Under the pieces are notes generated by a model. It did not search any database, was not told the origin of the DNA, and saw only the letters and a program-made list of their open reading frames with translations. A stretch of DNA of 64,000 nucleotides from the NCBI RefSeq assembly GCF_014926385.1, contig NZ_CP053291.1:496001-560000 (forward strand), written 5' to 3'. A program made the translations under genes and the position numbers. Shown in pieces: positions 29,086-38,533 of this stretch (the stretch's first letter is position 1; the number at the start of each line of letters is the position of its first letter). The stretch comes from Trueperella pecoris. Its GTDB lineage: Bacteria > Actinomycetota > Actinomycetes > Actinomycetales > Actinomycetaceae.

Positions 29086-31265
29086 GACTAGCAGCCAGCC
29101 TATTTCGTGCCAGCGCCAGGCAAAGCCGCGGACGGCTCACGATGCTCACCGGCGCCGTAGCCTTCGGCGTCCTCATCCTCTTCCTCTTCTCCGCCTACCA
29201 TCACGCCATTTTCGACACCACCCACACCGCGTGGCGTACCGCCTACGACGAAGCCAGGCACGCCCGCGTTGAAGGCAACACCTCGGTAAGTACGCCCTCC
29301 GGTGAAGGCGACCCACTGTGGATGGAGTCGATCCTCTCCCCGGTTTTCAAACTCGGCGACGAAGCCATAAACACAATGCATGTGGCCACCGATGGCGGCT
29401 CTCCCGAAAAACCAGAAGGGCTGCCCGCCTGGCCAGAGCCAGGACAGTACTGGGTATCACCCGCTGTCGCACAGTTCCTCACCGATCACCCACAATACGA
29501 CGCCGGTAGCCGCTTTGGCACCACACAGCTCGGCGTCCTGCCTGAGCAGATGCTCGCCAGCCCTGACGAGCACCTAGTCATCGTCGGAGCAGAACGCGCC
29601 GCTATCCCGGATGCGCTTCCCATCACCGACTTCCACCGCGACGGGCAAATCGCCAGCAACATCATCAGCGCTGTCATATACCTCGGCATCGTCATCGTGC
29701 TCTTCCCCGTGGTCATCCTCATTTCCATTGCCGCCAAGCTCGGCAGCGTTCAACGCGAACAGCGCTACGCTGCATTACGGCTGGTAGGAGCCACAAACAA
29801 GCAAATCCTCAGCATCGTCACCTTCGAATCGCTCGTCGCCGCCGTAGTCGGCTACGCGCTCGGCGCGCTCGCCTACCTAGCGACGCGTCCGCTCCTCTTC
29901 GACATCTCTTTCGGTCACAGGCAGTGGCCCAGCCGCATTAGTCTCACACCGTGGCACTGGATGATAGTCGCCCTGGCCACACTCGCCCTCATTTTCTTCT
30001 CTAACGCATGGGGCATGCGCGGCTTACGCGTCTCACCATTGGGCGTAGCTCGACAACAAAAACATGACGCCACTCCCAGAATTTGGCGTTTGCTCCCACT
30101 TCTAGCGGGCGTCGCGATCTTCACCTACATCTACGTCTCTATCACGGAAAACAAAGGAACCGCGCAGACCATCTACTTGATACTCGCCGGTGTCATGATG
30201 ACGATGATCGGGTTGATCGTCGCCGGACCGTGGATCACCTACGCCCTCGGGGCGTTGGCCCGCAAGGCAGCCCAGTCAGCCGACATCTTCATCGGTTCAT
30301 CCTACGTTCGCGCCCACGCAGGGCGAGTCTCTCGCTCGGTCGTCGGAGTAGTCCTCGCCCTTTTCGCAGGCAGCTTCTTCCTCACGGTAGTTTCAGACGT
30401 CGATTTAGACCGTTTCAAACAGAGCAACACCGAACTCGCCACGGGCGCGGTGAACGTGCAGGCGCCAGCAGAAGACCTTGCACGACTTGCGGAATTCACC
30501 TGGGTTAAGAACATCACTAACTTCCCACAGCTGGCCGGCGTCTACCGAGTCCTGCCCTGCGGTAGCGCCCGCGACTACCTGCCAAATGTGCGCTGCGATG
30601 GCGGCGTCGTCGGCTTCAACCCCTACACAGATAAAAAGGACGCCTACCTTATCGGGGCAGATCTGCGCGAGATAGCGCGATTGCTTGAAGAGCGCGGAGC
30701 CTATATCGAATACGACCCGGCGGGCGATCCGGTCGCCGAAAATGTGGCATTCATTCAACTGCGCGAAGCGGCCGACATCGACCATCTGCGCACAGCCCTC
30801 AAAGACCAGGCACTTAACCCGGATCTGTCTATTCGTGATGGCAGAGGCGGCAGGGGCATGAACACGCAGATTTATACGCTGACGATGATGACCTACATGG
30901 GCATCGGAGTAACGCTGATCGTGTCGGTGATCTCGCTGGTCGTGTCCACTTACGCGGGCTTGCTGGAGCGGCGCAGGTCGCTATTGAGCCTCCGGCTGTC
31001 CGGTATGAAGGTCAGCCAGCTGGGCCGGATGGTTCTTGTTGAATCCGTGGTGCCGCTCGTCATCATGGCGAGCCTGGCCACTGGCTGCGGAATCGGTGCT
31101 GGCTTCGTGCTCATGCATTCGGTGTCGCATAGCCTCGATGCGCGATTTACGGCGACGTATGTCGTCGTGCTCATCGGCGCGCTGATCGGAGCGGCGCTGG
31201 CTATCTCCGCGATTCTGCCGTCGCTGAAGAAGATGACGCAGCTATCGGTCAACCGGACGGAATAG
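29082..31265 (+). CDS. FtsX-like ABC permease
   Basis: A 727-residue permease. After a first helix near residue 17 there is a long extracytoplasmic domain (about 35-180), then three helices in an FtsX domain (about 190-310), further helices near 335-390 and 405-435, a second external region, and a C-terminal FtsX domain with about three helices (605-720). This doubled layout matches bacitracin/antimicrobial-peptide resistance permeases as well as MacB-like systems. The partner ATPase overlaps by 4 nt. Confidence 0.88.
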   Translation: MRLAASLFRASARQSRGRLTMLTGAVAFGVLILFLFSAYHHAIFDTTHTAWRTAYDEARHARVEGNTSVSTPSGEGDPLWMESILSPVFKLGDEAINTMHVATDGGSPEKPEGLPAWPEPGQYWVSPAVAQFLTDHPQYDAGSRFGTTQLGVLPEQMLASPDEHLVIVGAERAAIPDALPITDFHRDGQIASNIISAVIYLGIVIVLFPVVILISIAAKLGSVQREQRYAALRLVGATNKQILSIVTFESLVAAVVGYALGALAYLATRPLLFDISFGHRQWPSRISLTPWHWMIVALATLALIFFSNAWGMRGLRVSPLGVARQQKHDATPRIWRLLPLLAGVAIFTYIYVSITENKGTAQTIYLILAGVMMTMIGLIVAGPWITYALGALARKAAQSADIFIGSSYVRAHAGRVSRSVVGVVLALFAGSFFLTVVSDVDLDRFKQSNTELATGAVNVQAPAEDLARLAEFTWVKNITNFPQLAGVYRVLPCGSARDYLPNVRCDGGVVGFNPYTDKKDAYLIGADLREIARLLEERGAYIEYDPAGDPVAENVAFIQLREAADIDHLRTALKDQALNPDLSIRDGRGGRGMNTQIYTLTMMTYMGIGVTLIVSVISLVVSTYAGLLERRRSLLSLRLSGMKVSQLGRMVLVESVVPLVIMASLATGCGIGAGFVLMHSVSHSLDARFTATYVVVLIGALIGAALAISAILPSLKKMTQLSVNRTE

Positions 31266-31280
31266 GCGCAAGTGGGCCAC

Positions 31281-31703
31281 CTACTTACCTGCGTAACGGT
31301 AGACGTTGGTCTGGCGAGCTTCGAAGCCGCAGCGCTGGTAGAGGCGGTTAGCGGCCTCGCGCGAGGGACGTGATGTCAGATCAACCGTTTTGGCGCCGCG
31401 CTTTGTAGCCAGATCACATGCGGCTTCGACGAGTGCGCGGCCAGCGCCCTTCCCGCGGGCTGCGTCGTCAACTACCACGTCCTCGATCCAAGCACGGACG
31501 CCGGTCGGGATAGCGAAAGTGACGAGGGTGAGCATGCCCTGGATCTCGCCCTCATCCTTGTAAAGGAGCAGGTCAATGGCCTGTTGGGCGATTAGCTGTT
31601 CGATCTGCTCAATGTCCATCGGCTGGGCAGAGGAGAGCTGGGGGATGAGGCGGGCGAAAGCAGCCTCGAGCTCTGGAGTGGCTGATGTGGCAAGTTCGAT
31701 CAT
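31281..31703 (-). CDS. GNAT-family N-acetyltransferase
   Basis: A 140-residue acetyltransferase with the acetyl-CoA loop DAARGKGAGRALVEAACDLA and the ending ANRLYQRCGFEARQTNVYRY. The substrate is unknown. It converges with the permease gene with a 15-nt gap and lies downstream of ackA on the same strand, separated by the 40-bp palindrome. Confidence 0.82.
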   Translation of the reverse strand: MIELATSATPELEAAFARLIPQLSSAQPMDIEQIEQLIAQQAIDLLLYKDEGEIQGMLTLVTFAIPTGVRAWIEDVVVDDAARGKGAGRALVEAACDLATKRGAKTVDLTSRPSREAANRLYQRCGFEARQTNVYRYAGK

Positions 31704-31738
31704 GGGTGTCCTTTCTGATGTGTGAATCTGTGGGAGTT

Positions 31739-31778
31739 TTCTGGACCGATCTTCGTATATACGAAGATCGGTCCAGAA
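31739..31778. repeat. 40-bp perfect palindrome downstream of ackA
   Basis: Arms TTCTGGACCGATCTTCGTAT and ATACGAAGATCGGTCCAGAA are exact reverse complements with no spacer. It starts 26 nt past the ackA stop and ends 36 nt before the GNAT start. No T-run follows on the minus strand. It may be a spacer-less terminator or a protein-binding site. Confidence 0.85.
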
Positions 31779-31803
31779 TCGTCCCGCAGATTTCCGGCAA
31801 ACG

Positions 31804-32976
31804 CTAAATAATCTCCATCGCCTGGCGTGCGATGGCCAGTTCCTCGTTGGTGGGAACCACGCAGACGGTAACCGCCGAATCTTCGGTGGAGATCACACGG
31901 GCTTCCTTCGACCGAACGGAGTTCTTCTCCAGATCGAGCTTCACGCCAAAGGGTGCCAGGCGCTCACACACGCGCTCGCGCAGGCGCGAATCGTTCTCGC
32001 CCGCACCGGCAGTGAAAGTGAGGGCATCCAGGCCACCCATCACGGCAGTGTAGGCACCGATGTAGTGGATCAGGCGGTGGACGTAAACCTCGAGGGCTTC
32101 CTGCGCATTCGTATCGCCCTCGTCGGCGAGCTTCCACACCTGGCGCATGTCATTGTCGCCAGCCAGCCCTTTCAAGCCAGACTGCTTGTTAAACAGCGTG
32201 TCGATCTCGTCGATGCTCATGCCCGCCTGGCGAACCAGGTGGAAGACGGCGGCAGGATCGATGTCGCCGGTACGCCCGCCCATGACCAGGCCTTCCAGCG
32301 GAGTCAGGCCCATTGAGGTGTCCACGGCCCTACCGTTGACCACAGCCGAGGCCGAGGCACCATTACCCAGGTGCAAAACGATCTGCTTGAGGTCCTCACG
32401 GTCCAGCATCTGGCTGACCTGCCCGGAGACGAACTGGTGGGATGTGCCGTGGGCGCCGTAGCGGCGGATCTGGTACTTTTCGGCCACGGCGCGGTCGATT
32501 GCGTAGGTGGCGGATTCGTTCGGGAGGGACTGGAAGAACGCAGTGTCGAAGACGGCGATGTTCGGCACGTCGAACATCTCGCGAGCAACCTTGATGCCCT
32601 TGAGGTGGGCGGGGTTGTGGAGCGGGCCGAGCGGGGAAAGGTCGTCGATAAGCTGCTGAACCTCGTCGGTGATGAGCGCGGCCTTGTTGAAGTACTTGCC
32701 GCCTTGGACGACGCGGTGGCCGACGGCCTTGATGCCAGCCTCGGCCAGCGACGGGCCGTGCGTGTTGAACATGTTGATCACCAGGGTCAGGCCCTCGGCG
32801 TGATCGGCGATGGCCTGATCGAGTTCGAAGGACTCGCCACCGACCTCGTGCTCGAGGTGGGAGGTCGACTCACCGATGCGCTCCACGAGTCCCTTGGCGA
32901 GTGAGTCGCCGCTGACGGGGTCGATGAGCTGGTACTTGATCGAGGACGATCCAGAATTGATAACCAGTACGGTCAT
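31804..32976 (-). CDS. ackA: Acetate kinase
   Basis: A 390-residue kinase interconverting acetyl phosphate + ADP and acetate + ATP. The start VLVINSGSSSIKYQLID is canonical, and FDTAFFQSLP, HLGNGASASAVVNGRAVDTSMGLTPLEG are seen. The ATG at 32976 follows AAAAGGAGAACC. It is 10 nt downstream of pta, forming the usual pta-ackA acetate overflow operon. Confidence 0.96.
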   Translation of the reverse strand: MTVLVINSGSSSIKYQLIDPVSGDSLAKGLVERIGESTSHLEHEVGGESFELDQAIADHAEGLTLVINMFNTHGPSLAEAGIKAVGHRVVQGGKYFNKAALITDEVQQLIDDLSPLGPLHNPAHLKGIKVAREMFDVPNIAVFDTAFFQSLPNESATYAIDRAVAEKYQIRRYGAHGTSHQFVSGQVSQMLDREDLKQIVLHLGNGASASAVVNGRAVDTSMGLTPLEGLVMGGRTGDIDPAAVFHLVRQAGMSIDEIDTLFNKQSGLKGLAGDNDMRQVWKLADEGDTNAQEALEVYVHRLIHYIGAYTAVMGGLDALTFTAGAGENDSRLRERVCERLAPFGVKLDLEKNSVRSKEARVISTEDSAVTVCVVPTNEELAIARQAMEII

Positions 32977-32986
32977 GGTTCTCCTT

Positions 32987-34618
32987 TTAGTTCTGTGCCT
33001 GGATGGCGGTGATGGCAACGGTGTTGACGATGTCCTCGACGAGTGCGCCGCGGGAGAGATCATTGACCGGCTTGTTCAGGCCCTGCAGGACCGGGCCGAC
33101 GGCGACCGCGCCCGAGGAGCGCTGGACGGCTTTGTAGCCAATGTTTCCCGCGTTGAGGCTCGGGAAGATGAAGACGGTGGCCTGCCCGGCGACCGGGGAG
33201 CACGGGAGCTTGGTGGCGGCGACCTTGGCGTCGACGGCGGCGTCGTACTGGATCGGCCCCTCGATGAGGAGGTCGGGGCGCTGCTCCTTGGCAATGCGGG
33301 TGGCTTCCACGACGGCGTCGACATCCGGTCCCTTGCCAGAAGTACCGGTGGAGTAGGAGAGCATGGCGACCTTAGGCTCGACGCCGAACTGCTTAGCGGT
33401 CTCGGCCGAAGAGATGGCGATGCCGGCAAGCTGCTCGGGGGTGGGGTTGGTAGTCACGGCGCAGTCGCCATAGACGTAGACCCGGTCCTCCATGAGCATG
33501 AGGAAGCAGGAGGAGACGAGAGCGGCCCCCGGCTTGGTCTTGATGATCTGGAAGGAGGGCACGATGGTGTTGGCGGTGGTGTTGATAGCGCCGGAGACCA
33601 TGCCGTCGGCGTCGCCCATGTGGACCATCATGGTGCCGAAGTAGGACAGGTCCTTAATCGTCTCGACGGCCTGATCGTAGGTGACGCCCTTCTTCTCGCG
33701 CAGGCGAGCGAATTCGGCGGCGTACTTAGCGACGTAGGCGGGGTCGGCGGGGGAGACGATCTGGGCGGCGCTGAGGTCGAAGCCGAGCTCGGCGGCGTGG
33801 GCACGTACCTCGTCGGCGTCGCCGAGCAGGATGATGTCGGCAACTTCGCGGCGGATCAGCTCGTCGGCAGCCGCGAGGATGCGCTCGTCGGTGGCCTCGG
33901 GCAGGACGATGCGCTTGCGCTGCGCGCGGGCACGCGAAATGAGCGAGGAGGTGAAGCTCAACGGGGTGACGACGTTCGAGCCGTGCTCCATCGCCTCACG
34001 CACGATGGCGCGCCCGGCGTCGGACAGCTCGACAGCTTCGCCGTCGTAGAAGTAAACGATCGGTGTGTGAGCGTCCTGCGGGGCCTGCTCTTCTTCAACC
34101 CGGTGCTCGGCCGAGGTGACGGCGACGCCGGAGATCGGTGCGTTTTCGCCCTGGATCTCGAGCGCGACGAGGTGGGAGAGGTTGACGATCTGCTCTGGGG
34201 TGCGAAGTGCGCCCGAGACGACGAGGAAGACGGAGGTGGCGAGGTTGGCGGCCGCGCGGCCGGTGCGAGCGAGGACGCCGGGGTTAACCGGGTCGCCATC
34301 GAGCAGGCCGAGGATGAGGACGGCGTCGAAGCCCCGGGCGTAGTCGGTGTAGCGCTTGACGAGGTCGGTCATGGCGGCCTCTTCGTCACGGACGTAGGCC
34401 TGGCGGGTGGTGCCCCATGCGACGTCGAGGTCCTCTTCGCGGCCGATGAGCGCTAGCAGGTCAACGAACTCGCCGTCGGTTTCGATCGGGCCATTGGTGA
34501 AGGCGCGGAAAAGGCCGAGGTTGGGGTAGTCCTGCTTGAGCTGGTCAATGACCGCACGAACAACCGGGCGTGTTCCCGAATTGCCCTCTGCGGCGGTGAA
34601 GTAGACGCTCTTAGTCAT
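32987..34618 (-). CDS. pta: Phosphate acetyltransferase, shortened form
   Basis: A 543-residue enzyme making acetyl phosphate from acetyl-CoA. The catalytic PTA domain covers roughly residues 215-543 (from PLSFTSSLISRARAQRKRIVLPEATDERIL to VEDIVNTVAITAIQ). The N-terminal part begins like the P-loop domain of long Pta proteins (VYFTAAEGNSG) but has TRPVV where the Walker lysine and serine/threonine are expected, and the middle DRTGG domain seems absent. The start ATG 34618 follows AGAGGATGAC. Confidence 0.92.
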   Translation of the reverse strand: MTKSVYFTAAEGNSGTRPVVRAVIDQLKQDYPNLGLFRAFTNGPIETDGEFVDLLALIGREEDLDVAWGTTRQAYVRDEEAAMTDLVKRYTDYARGFDAVLILGLLDGDPVNPGVLARTGRAAANLATSVFLVVSGALRTPEQIVNLSHLVALEIQGENAPISGVAVTSAEHRVEEEQAPQDAHTPIVYFYDGEAVELSDAGRAIVREAMEHGSNVVTPLSFTSSLISRARAQRKRIVLPEATDERILAAADELIRREVADIILLGDADEVRAHAAELGFDLSAAQIVSPADPAYVAKYAAEFARLREKKGVTYDQAVETIKDLSYFGTMMVHMGDADGMVSGAINTTANTIVPSFQIIKTKPGAALVSSCFLMLMEDRVYVYGDCAVTTNPTPEQLAGIAISSAETAKQFGVEPKVAMLSYSTGTSGKGPDVDAVVEATRIAKEQRPDLLIEGPIQYDAAVDAKVAATKLPCSPVAGQATVFIFPSLNAGNIGYKAVQRSSGAVAVGPVLQGLNKPVNDLSRGALVEDIVNTVAITAIQAQN

Positions 34619-34777
34619 GTCATCCTCTCTGATTAATGGACAAAGCGCGGCTTGGCCGTGCACACTTCCTATCGTCCCACGTTTGTGACTCGCGATGACA
34701 CCGGTTGCCGCATAATGCCATTGACCCCACGTTTTGTGGGGTGCGAGAAACATCACCCGTGCCAGGGAGGAGGCTTG

Positions 34778-35779
34778 ATGTCACGACGTCGTCCGCGTTC
34801 GCAGCGCCGATCGGCTCACCAACGCGCTATTCGGCCTGCGTTGCGTGGTGGAATAAATGCTTCGCCGGTGGTTTTGCCGGAAGGAGAGTTTTCGACGTTG
34901 GGCCAGTGGGCCGAACATCGCTTCGGCCGTGCGGGCGCGGCCGTTTTTGACGGTGACATTTTCTACGACTTCTGCCAGCCGGCCCACGCCAGCGATCCCT
35001 ATCGGCCCGGCGTGCGCGTGCACATTTTCCGGCCCGTCCCCGATGAACCCCCGCAGCCCATCCTCCTCGACGTGGTTGAGCGGGGCGAGCGCTTCGTCGT
35101 CGTCGACAAACCGCACGGCATTGCTACGATCCCGCGCGGGTCCTACGTGGCCAGGTCTGTGACGGTAGCGGCACGGCGGCAATTTTCCAACGACGACGTC
35201 GCGGCGGCCCATCGCCTCGATGCCGAAACCGCAGGACTCGTGCTCTTGACAGAGGATCCGCGCTGGCGTGGCCCCTATCAGGACATGTTTGCGCGCCGGG
35301 CGGTGGGCAAGGCCTACCGGGCGGTGGCGCCGGCCGTTGACCTGGAGGCGCTCACGACTCGGCTGCCCGGCATCGTGAATGGTCCCGACGCCGACGGCTG
35401 GATTCAGGTCGATCTTTTTCTGACGCGGTCGGCGGGCGAGATCTCGGTTCGTGTGGAGCCGGGCGAGCCTAATTCGCGAACCTATATCCGGAAGGTGAGG
35501 CATATCGCGGCACCGAACCCGGCCGGGTCGCAGCCGCTGGCGCTGTATGAGATGCGCCCGATCACGGGACGCCTGCACCAGTTGCGGGCGACGCTCAACC
35601 ACCTGGGTGCGCCCATCACCGGCGACCCGCTTTACCCGAAGGTGCTCTCCCTGGAGGAGACGGCCGCTCGCGCCTTCCCCACGCAGTTGCTTGCGGCGGA
35701 ATTGAGTTTCGTCGATCCAGTCGATGGCGAGCATGTGCATATACGGACGCGTAGGACACTGCAGTTCTTGACCCTGTAG
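34778..35779 (+). CDS. RluA-family pseudouridine synthase
   Basis: A 333-residue protein with an S4-like N-terminal part and the RluA catalytic core: FVVVDKPHGIATIPRG and the catalytic aspartate in AAHRLDAETAGLVLLT, followed by GRLHQLRATLNHLGAPITGDPLYP. It isomerises uridine in rRNA or tRNA; the target cannot be told. The start is ATG 34778 behind GGGAGGAGG. The guaA promoter lies in its last codons. Confidence 0.9.
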   Translation: MSRRRPRSQRRSAHQRAIRPALRGGINASPVVLPEGEFSTLGQWAEHRFGRAGAAVFDGDIFYDFCQPAHASDPYRPGVRVHIFRPVPDEPPQPILLDVVERGERFVVVDKPHGIATIPRGSYVARSVTVAARRQFSNDDVAAAHRLDAETAGLVLLTEDPRWRGPYQDMFARRAVGKAYRAVAPAVDLEALTTRLPGIVNGPDADGWIQVDLFLTRSAGEISVRVEPGEPNSRTYIRKVRHIAAPNPAGSQPLALYEMRPITGRLHQLRATLNHLGAPITGDPLYPKVLSLEETAARAFPTQLLAAELSFVDPVDGEHVHIRTRRTLQFLTL

Positions 35780-35791
35780 GCTAGGGGCGTG
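35777..35791 (+). promoter_or_regulatory. Leaderless promoter of guaA
   Basis: TAGGCT (in TGTAGGCT, 35777-35782), 6 nt, then GTG at 35789. No ribosome site. Confidence 0.6.
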
Positions 35792-37354
35792 AGTGAACTA
35801 CGCCCCGTTTTAGTAATTGATAATGGAGCTCAGAATGCTCAGCTGATCGCGCGGCGCGTGCGAGACGCTGGATATTACTCGGAGCTCGTGCCTCATTCGT
35901 GGAGCGCGGACAAAGTGCTGGCCAAGGAGCCACGCGCGATCATCCTCTCGGGTGGTCCGTCCTCGGTTTATGTTGATGGCGCCCCGCAACTCGACCCCGC
36001 CCTGCTCGAAGCTGGCATACCCGTGCTTGGCATTTGCTATGGCTTCCAGCAGATGACTCACGCCCTGGGCGGCGTGGTCGGGCGAACTGATTTGAAAGAA
36101 TACGGAACGACGCCGGCGGACATGGTTCGCGACGGCGTCGTGACCGGTCCCGCCGGACGTTCCGCGACCGTGTGGATGAGCCACGGCGACGCCGTGACGC
36201 GTGCTCCCGAGGGCTTTACCGTGACGGCCACGACGCCGGGCGCGGACGTGGCAGCCATGGAAAATGTGGACAAGAAGTTGTTTGGCCTGCAGTGGCACCC
36301 CGAAGCCAAACACTGCGAATACGGCCAGGAGCAGATTGAGGCGTTCTTGCGTGACGGTGCTGGTCTGGAGCCGAACTGGGATTCGTCCTCGGTGATTGAG
36401 GACCAGATCCGTAAGATTCGTGAGCAGGTGGGGGACAAGCACGCCATCTGCGGGCTGTCCGGCGGAGTTGATTCTTCTGTGGCTGCAGCCCTCGTGCACA
36501 AAGCCATAGGCGATCAGCTCACCTGCGTGTTCGTCGACCATGGACTGCTGCGTAAGGGCGAGGCCGAGCAGGTCGTGCGTGATTACGCGGGCTCGCTGGG
36601 TATCCGCGTGGTGGCGGTTGACGAGTCAGAGCGATTCTTGAGCGCTCTCGACGGTGTGACTGATCCGGAGACCAAGCGCAAGATCATTGGCCGTGAATTC
36701 ATCCGTTCCTTCGAGGCCGCGCAGCGAGCGCTCATCGAAGAAGCCGGCGCCGAGGGCAAGGAAATTAAGTTTCTTGTTCAGGGCACGCTGTACCCTGACG
36801 TGGTGGAGTCGGGCGGGGGCGACGGCACCGCTAACATCAAGTCCCATCACAATGTGGGCGGCCTGCCTGAAGACCTGGACTTCGAGCTTGTGGAACCGTT
36901 GCGCGACTTGTTTAAGGACGAGGTGCGCGCGATTGGCCTGGAGCTGGGGCTGGATGAGAAGCTGGTGTGGCGGCAGCCCTTCCCTGGCCCGGGCCTGGGT
37001 ATCCGCGTGGTCGGCGCGGTGAACCGTGAGCGCCTGGATATCCTGCGCGAGGCCGATGCGATCGTGCGTGAGGAGCTCTCCGCCGCCGGTCTGGACCGTG
37101 AAATCTGGCAGTGCCCGGTGGTGCTGCTGGCCGACGTGCGTTCCGTGGGTGTGCAGGGCGATGGGCGAACGTATGGCCATCCGATTGTGCTGCGCCCGGT
37201 GTCTTCCGAGGACGCGATGAGCGCGGACTGGACACGCATTCCCTACGACGTGCTGTCGAAGATCTCCAGCCGCATCACCAACGAGGTGGATGAGATTAAC
37301 CGCGTGGTGCTTGATGTGACGAGCAAACCGCCGGGGACCATCGAATGGGAGTAA
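35789..37354 (+). CDS. guaA: GMP synthase (glutamine-hydrolysing)
   Basis: A 521-residue enzyme aminating XMP to GMP. The glutaminase half has the nucleophile cysteine in [10 protein letters not shown] and the histidine in [10 protein letters not shown]. The ATP pyrophosphatase P-loop is [15 protein letters not shown] near residue 228, and the C-terminal dimer domain ends KPPGTIEWE. An exact 11-mer repeat copy (36131-36141) encodes DGVV in a glutaminase loop. The first nine bases GTGAGTGAA equal those of guaB3. Confidence 0.96.
   Translation: MSELRPVLVIDNGAQNAQLIARRVRDAGYYSELVPHSWSADKVLAKEPRAIILSGGPSSVYVDGAPQLDPALLEAGIPVLGICYGFQQMTHALGGVVGRTDLKEYGTTPADMVRDGVVTGPAGRSATVWMSHGDAVTRAPEGFTVTATTPGADVAAMENVDKKLFGLQWHPEAKHCEYGQEQIEAFLRDGAGLEPNWDSSSVIEDQIRKIREQVGDKHAICGLSGGVDSSVAAALVHKAIGDQLTCVFVDHGLLRKGEAEQVVRDYAGSLGIRVVAVDESERFLSALDGVTDPETKRKIIGREFIRSFEAAQRALIEEAGAEGKEIKFLVQGTLYPDVVESGGGDGTANIKSHHNVGGLPEDLDFELVEPLRDLFKDEVRAIGLELGLDEKLVWRQPFPGPGLGIRVVGAVNRERLDILREADAIVREELSAAGLDREIWQCPVVLLADVRSVGVQGDGRTYGHPIVLRPVSSEDAMSADWTRIPYDVLSKISSRITNEVDEINRVVLDVTSKPPGTIEWE
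36131..36143 (+). repeat. Dispersed 11-mer, copy 8 (inside guaA)
   Basis: GACGGCGTCGTGA in frame as Asp-Gly-Val-Val in a surface-loop region of the glutaminase domain. Confidence 0.7.
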
Positions 37355-37384
37355 TAGAGTAAATCTCTGTGCTCAGTGGAGCGT

Positions 37385-37419
37385 GTGGCCCGGCCGATCG
37401 GTGTGATCGGCCGGGCCAC
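37385..37419 (+). terminator. guaA terminator
   Basis: A perfect 15-bp stem GTGGCCCGGCCGATC / GATCGGCCGGGCCAC with a 5-nt loop, 30 nt after the stop. Confidence 0.9.
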
Positions 37420-37841
37420 GTTCGTTGTGTGTGAGGGTCTGGTGGGTGTGGGTTGGTGCGTGCGGATTGGCGTGCGCCGCTCCCGTGGCGCTCCGTCCAT
37501 GACGCACCTTTCCCTTAGCGACGCACTTCTCCGCCAATGACGCACCTAACACCGGCGTTTGAAGTGCGTCACGAACGCCGAGGTGCGTCACCAGTGGCAA
37601 GGTGCGCCGCTAAGGCCTCGCCGGGGACCAACCATGTAAGCCCGCTCGGCACCCTCTGCGGACTTGAGAGTTTTTGTCAGGATCTTGAGCGTGCGTCGTC
37701 GCCTTAATTCTCTCTTAGAAATGAGTGGAATGAGCAGGAATATGCCGCGCGCACATGGGGTGAAGTATCCAGTACAAAGGGTGAATGTCGTTGGAGAGGG
37801 AGCCGAATCACGAACGGAAATACAACGGCACATCGAAAGGG
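37420..37841. other. Gene-free segment carrying a palindromic element
   Basis: About 420 nt between guaA and abiEi. It has no ORF I can support. The left part contains the palindromic element listed separately; the right part (37620-37841) is less GC-rich and featureless, ending in the abiE operator. It reads like an insertion boundary of the accessory AbiE segment. Confidence 0.6.
37500..37612. repeat. Large imperfect palindromic element, copy A
   Basis: Repeated words TGACGCACCT, GCGACGCACTTCT and their complements AAGTGCGTCAC, AGGTGCGTCAC are arranged symmetrically around about 37555. The outer ends CCTTAGCG and CGCTAAGG also match. The left half closely resembles the arm at 56411-56442. 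Confidence 0.7.
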
Positions 37842-37876
37842 GTTTCATTTGTAGGCAAATACCCTACAATTGAAAC
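37842..37876. promoter_or_regulatory. AbiE operator overlapping a leaderless promoter
   Basis: GTTTCATTTGTAGG (37842-37855) and CCTACAATTGAAAC (37863-37876) form a 14-bp inverted repeat with one mismatch. The right arm contains the -10 TACAAT (37865-37870), 6 nt before the ATG at 37877; the left arm covers the -35 position (TTTCAT). AbiEi antitoxins are known to repress their own promoter by binding inverted repeats. Confidence 0.8.
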
Positions 37877-38533
37877 ATGGTGAACATGAATCATTCCGGC
37901 GCTATCGCCCAGCTCGCTGAGTCTGAGGGCGTATTTACGACAGCTCAAGCTAAACGGCTAGGCATTACCCGGGATGCACTCCACGATGCCTGTGAATCTG
38001 GCCGGGTCGTAAGGGTCATGCGCGGGGCTTATCGAATGATTGGGTCTGGTTCTTCCTATACCGATGAGCTTGCTGCGATATGGAAGCTGACCTCTCCGGC
38101 GAAGTTTACTCACGAGCGGCTTGTCTTTGCGGATTGGGATGGAATTGCTATTGGTGGCTCCACTGCCTCGGCGCTTCTCGAAATCGGCGACTTTCACCTC
38201 TCTCCGTTCCGCATTTATACGCCGTCGCGATTTAACTCGAGAAATCCTTCAGCAAGTTTCGCGAAGCGCAGGGTTGCCCGCCACGACGTGATGTTTGCTC
38301 ACGGTGTGTTAGTTACGCGTCCTGAACGCACGGTATTTGACCTGGTCGTTGACGATGAGGACCTTTCCCTCGTTGCTGCTGTTCTGGAGGACGCCTGGCT
38401 GTCGAGTAACGACTTCGACTTCGCCAGGCTCGAACTACTTCTCCAAGACCACTTCGGCGAGGATGTAACCGCTGACCTCCTCCAAGGTTTGCTCAGTGAT
38501 GCTCATCTGAGTGATAAGGCGGCGAAGCGATGA
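37877..38533 (+). CDS. abiEi: AbiEi-family antitoxin
   Basis: A 218-residue protein with an N-terminal winged helix-turn-helix (VFTTAQAKRLGITRDALHDACESGRVVRVMRGAYR) typical of AbiEi antitoxin/transcription regulators, followed by the family core (WDGIAIGGSTASALLEIGDF, VTRPERTVFDLV). It would repress the operon and neutralise AbiEii without a lasting protein complex (type IV system). It overlaps the toxin gene by 4 nt (ATGA). Codon use is less GC-rich than flanking genes, suggesting horizontal acquisition. Confidence 0.88.
   Translation: MVNMNHSGAIAQLAESEGVFTTAQAKRLGITRDALHDACESGRVVRVMRGAYRMIGSGSSYTDELAAIWKLTSPAKFTHERLVFADWDGIAIGGSTASALLEIGDFHLSPFRIYTPSRFNSRNPSASFAKRRVARHDVMFAHGVLVTRPERTVFDLVVDDEDLSLVAAVLEDAWLSSNDFDFARLELLLQDHFGEDVTADLLQGLLSDAHLSDKAAKR

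Noticed and set aside
32876-34456. A 526-codon open frame on the plus strand across ackA/pta
   Set aside because: It is the antisense shadow of pta (intact Pta motifs on the minus strand) and its composition (Gly, Asp, Val-rich) is that of a mirrored high-GC gene.
37500-37612. A CRISPR array
   Set aside because: The repeated GACGCAC words are on both strands and irregularly spaced, with no direct repeat-spacer structure and no cas genes.
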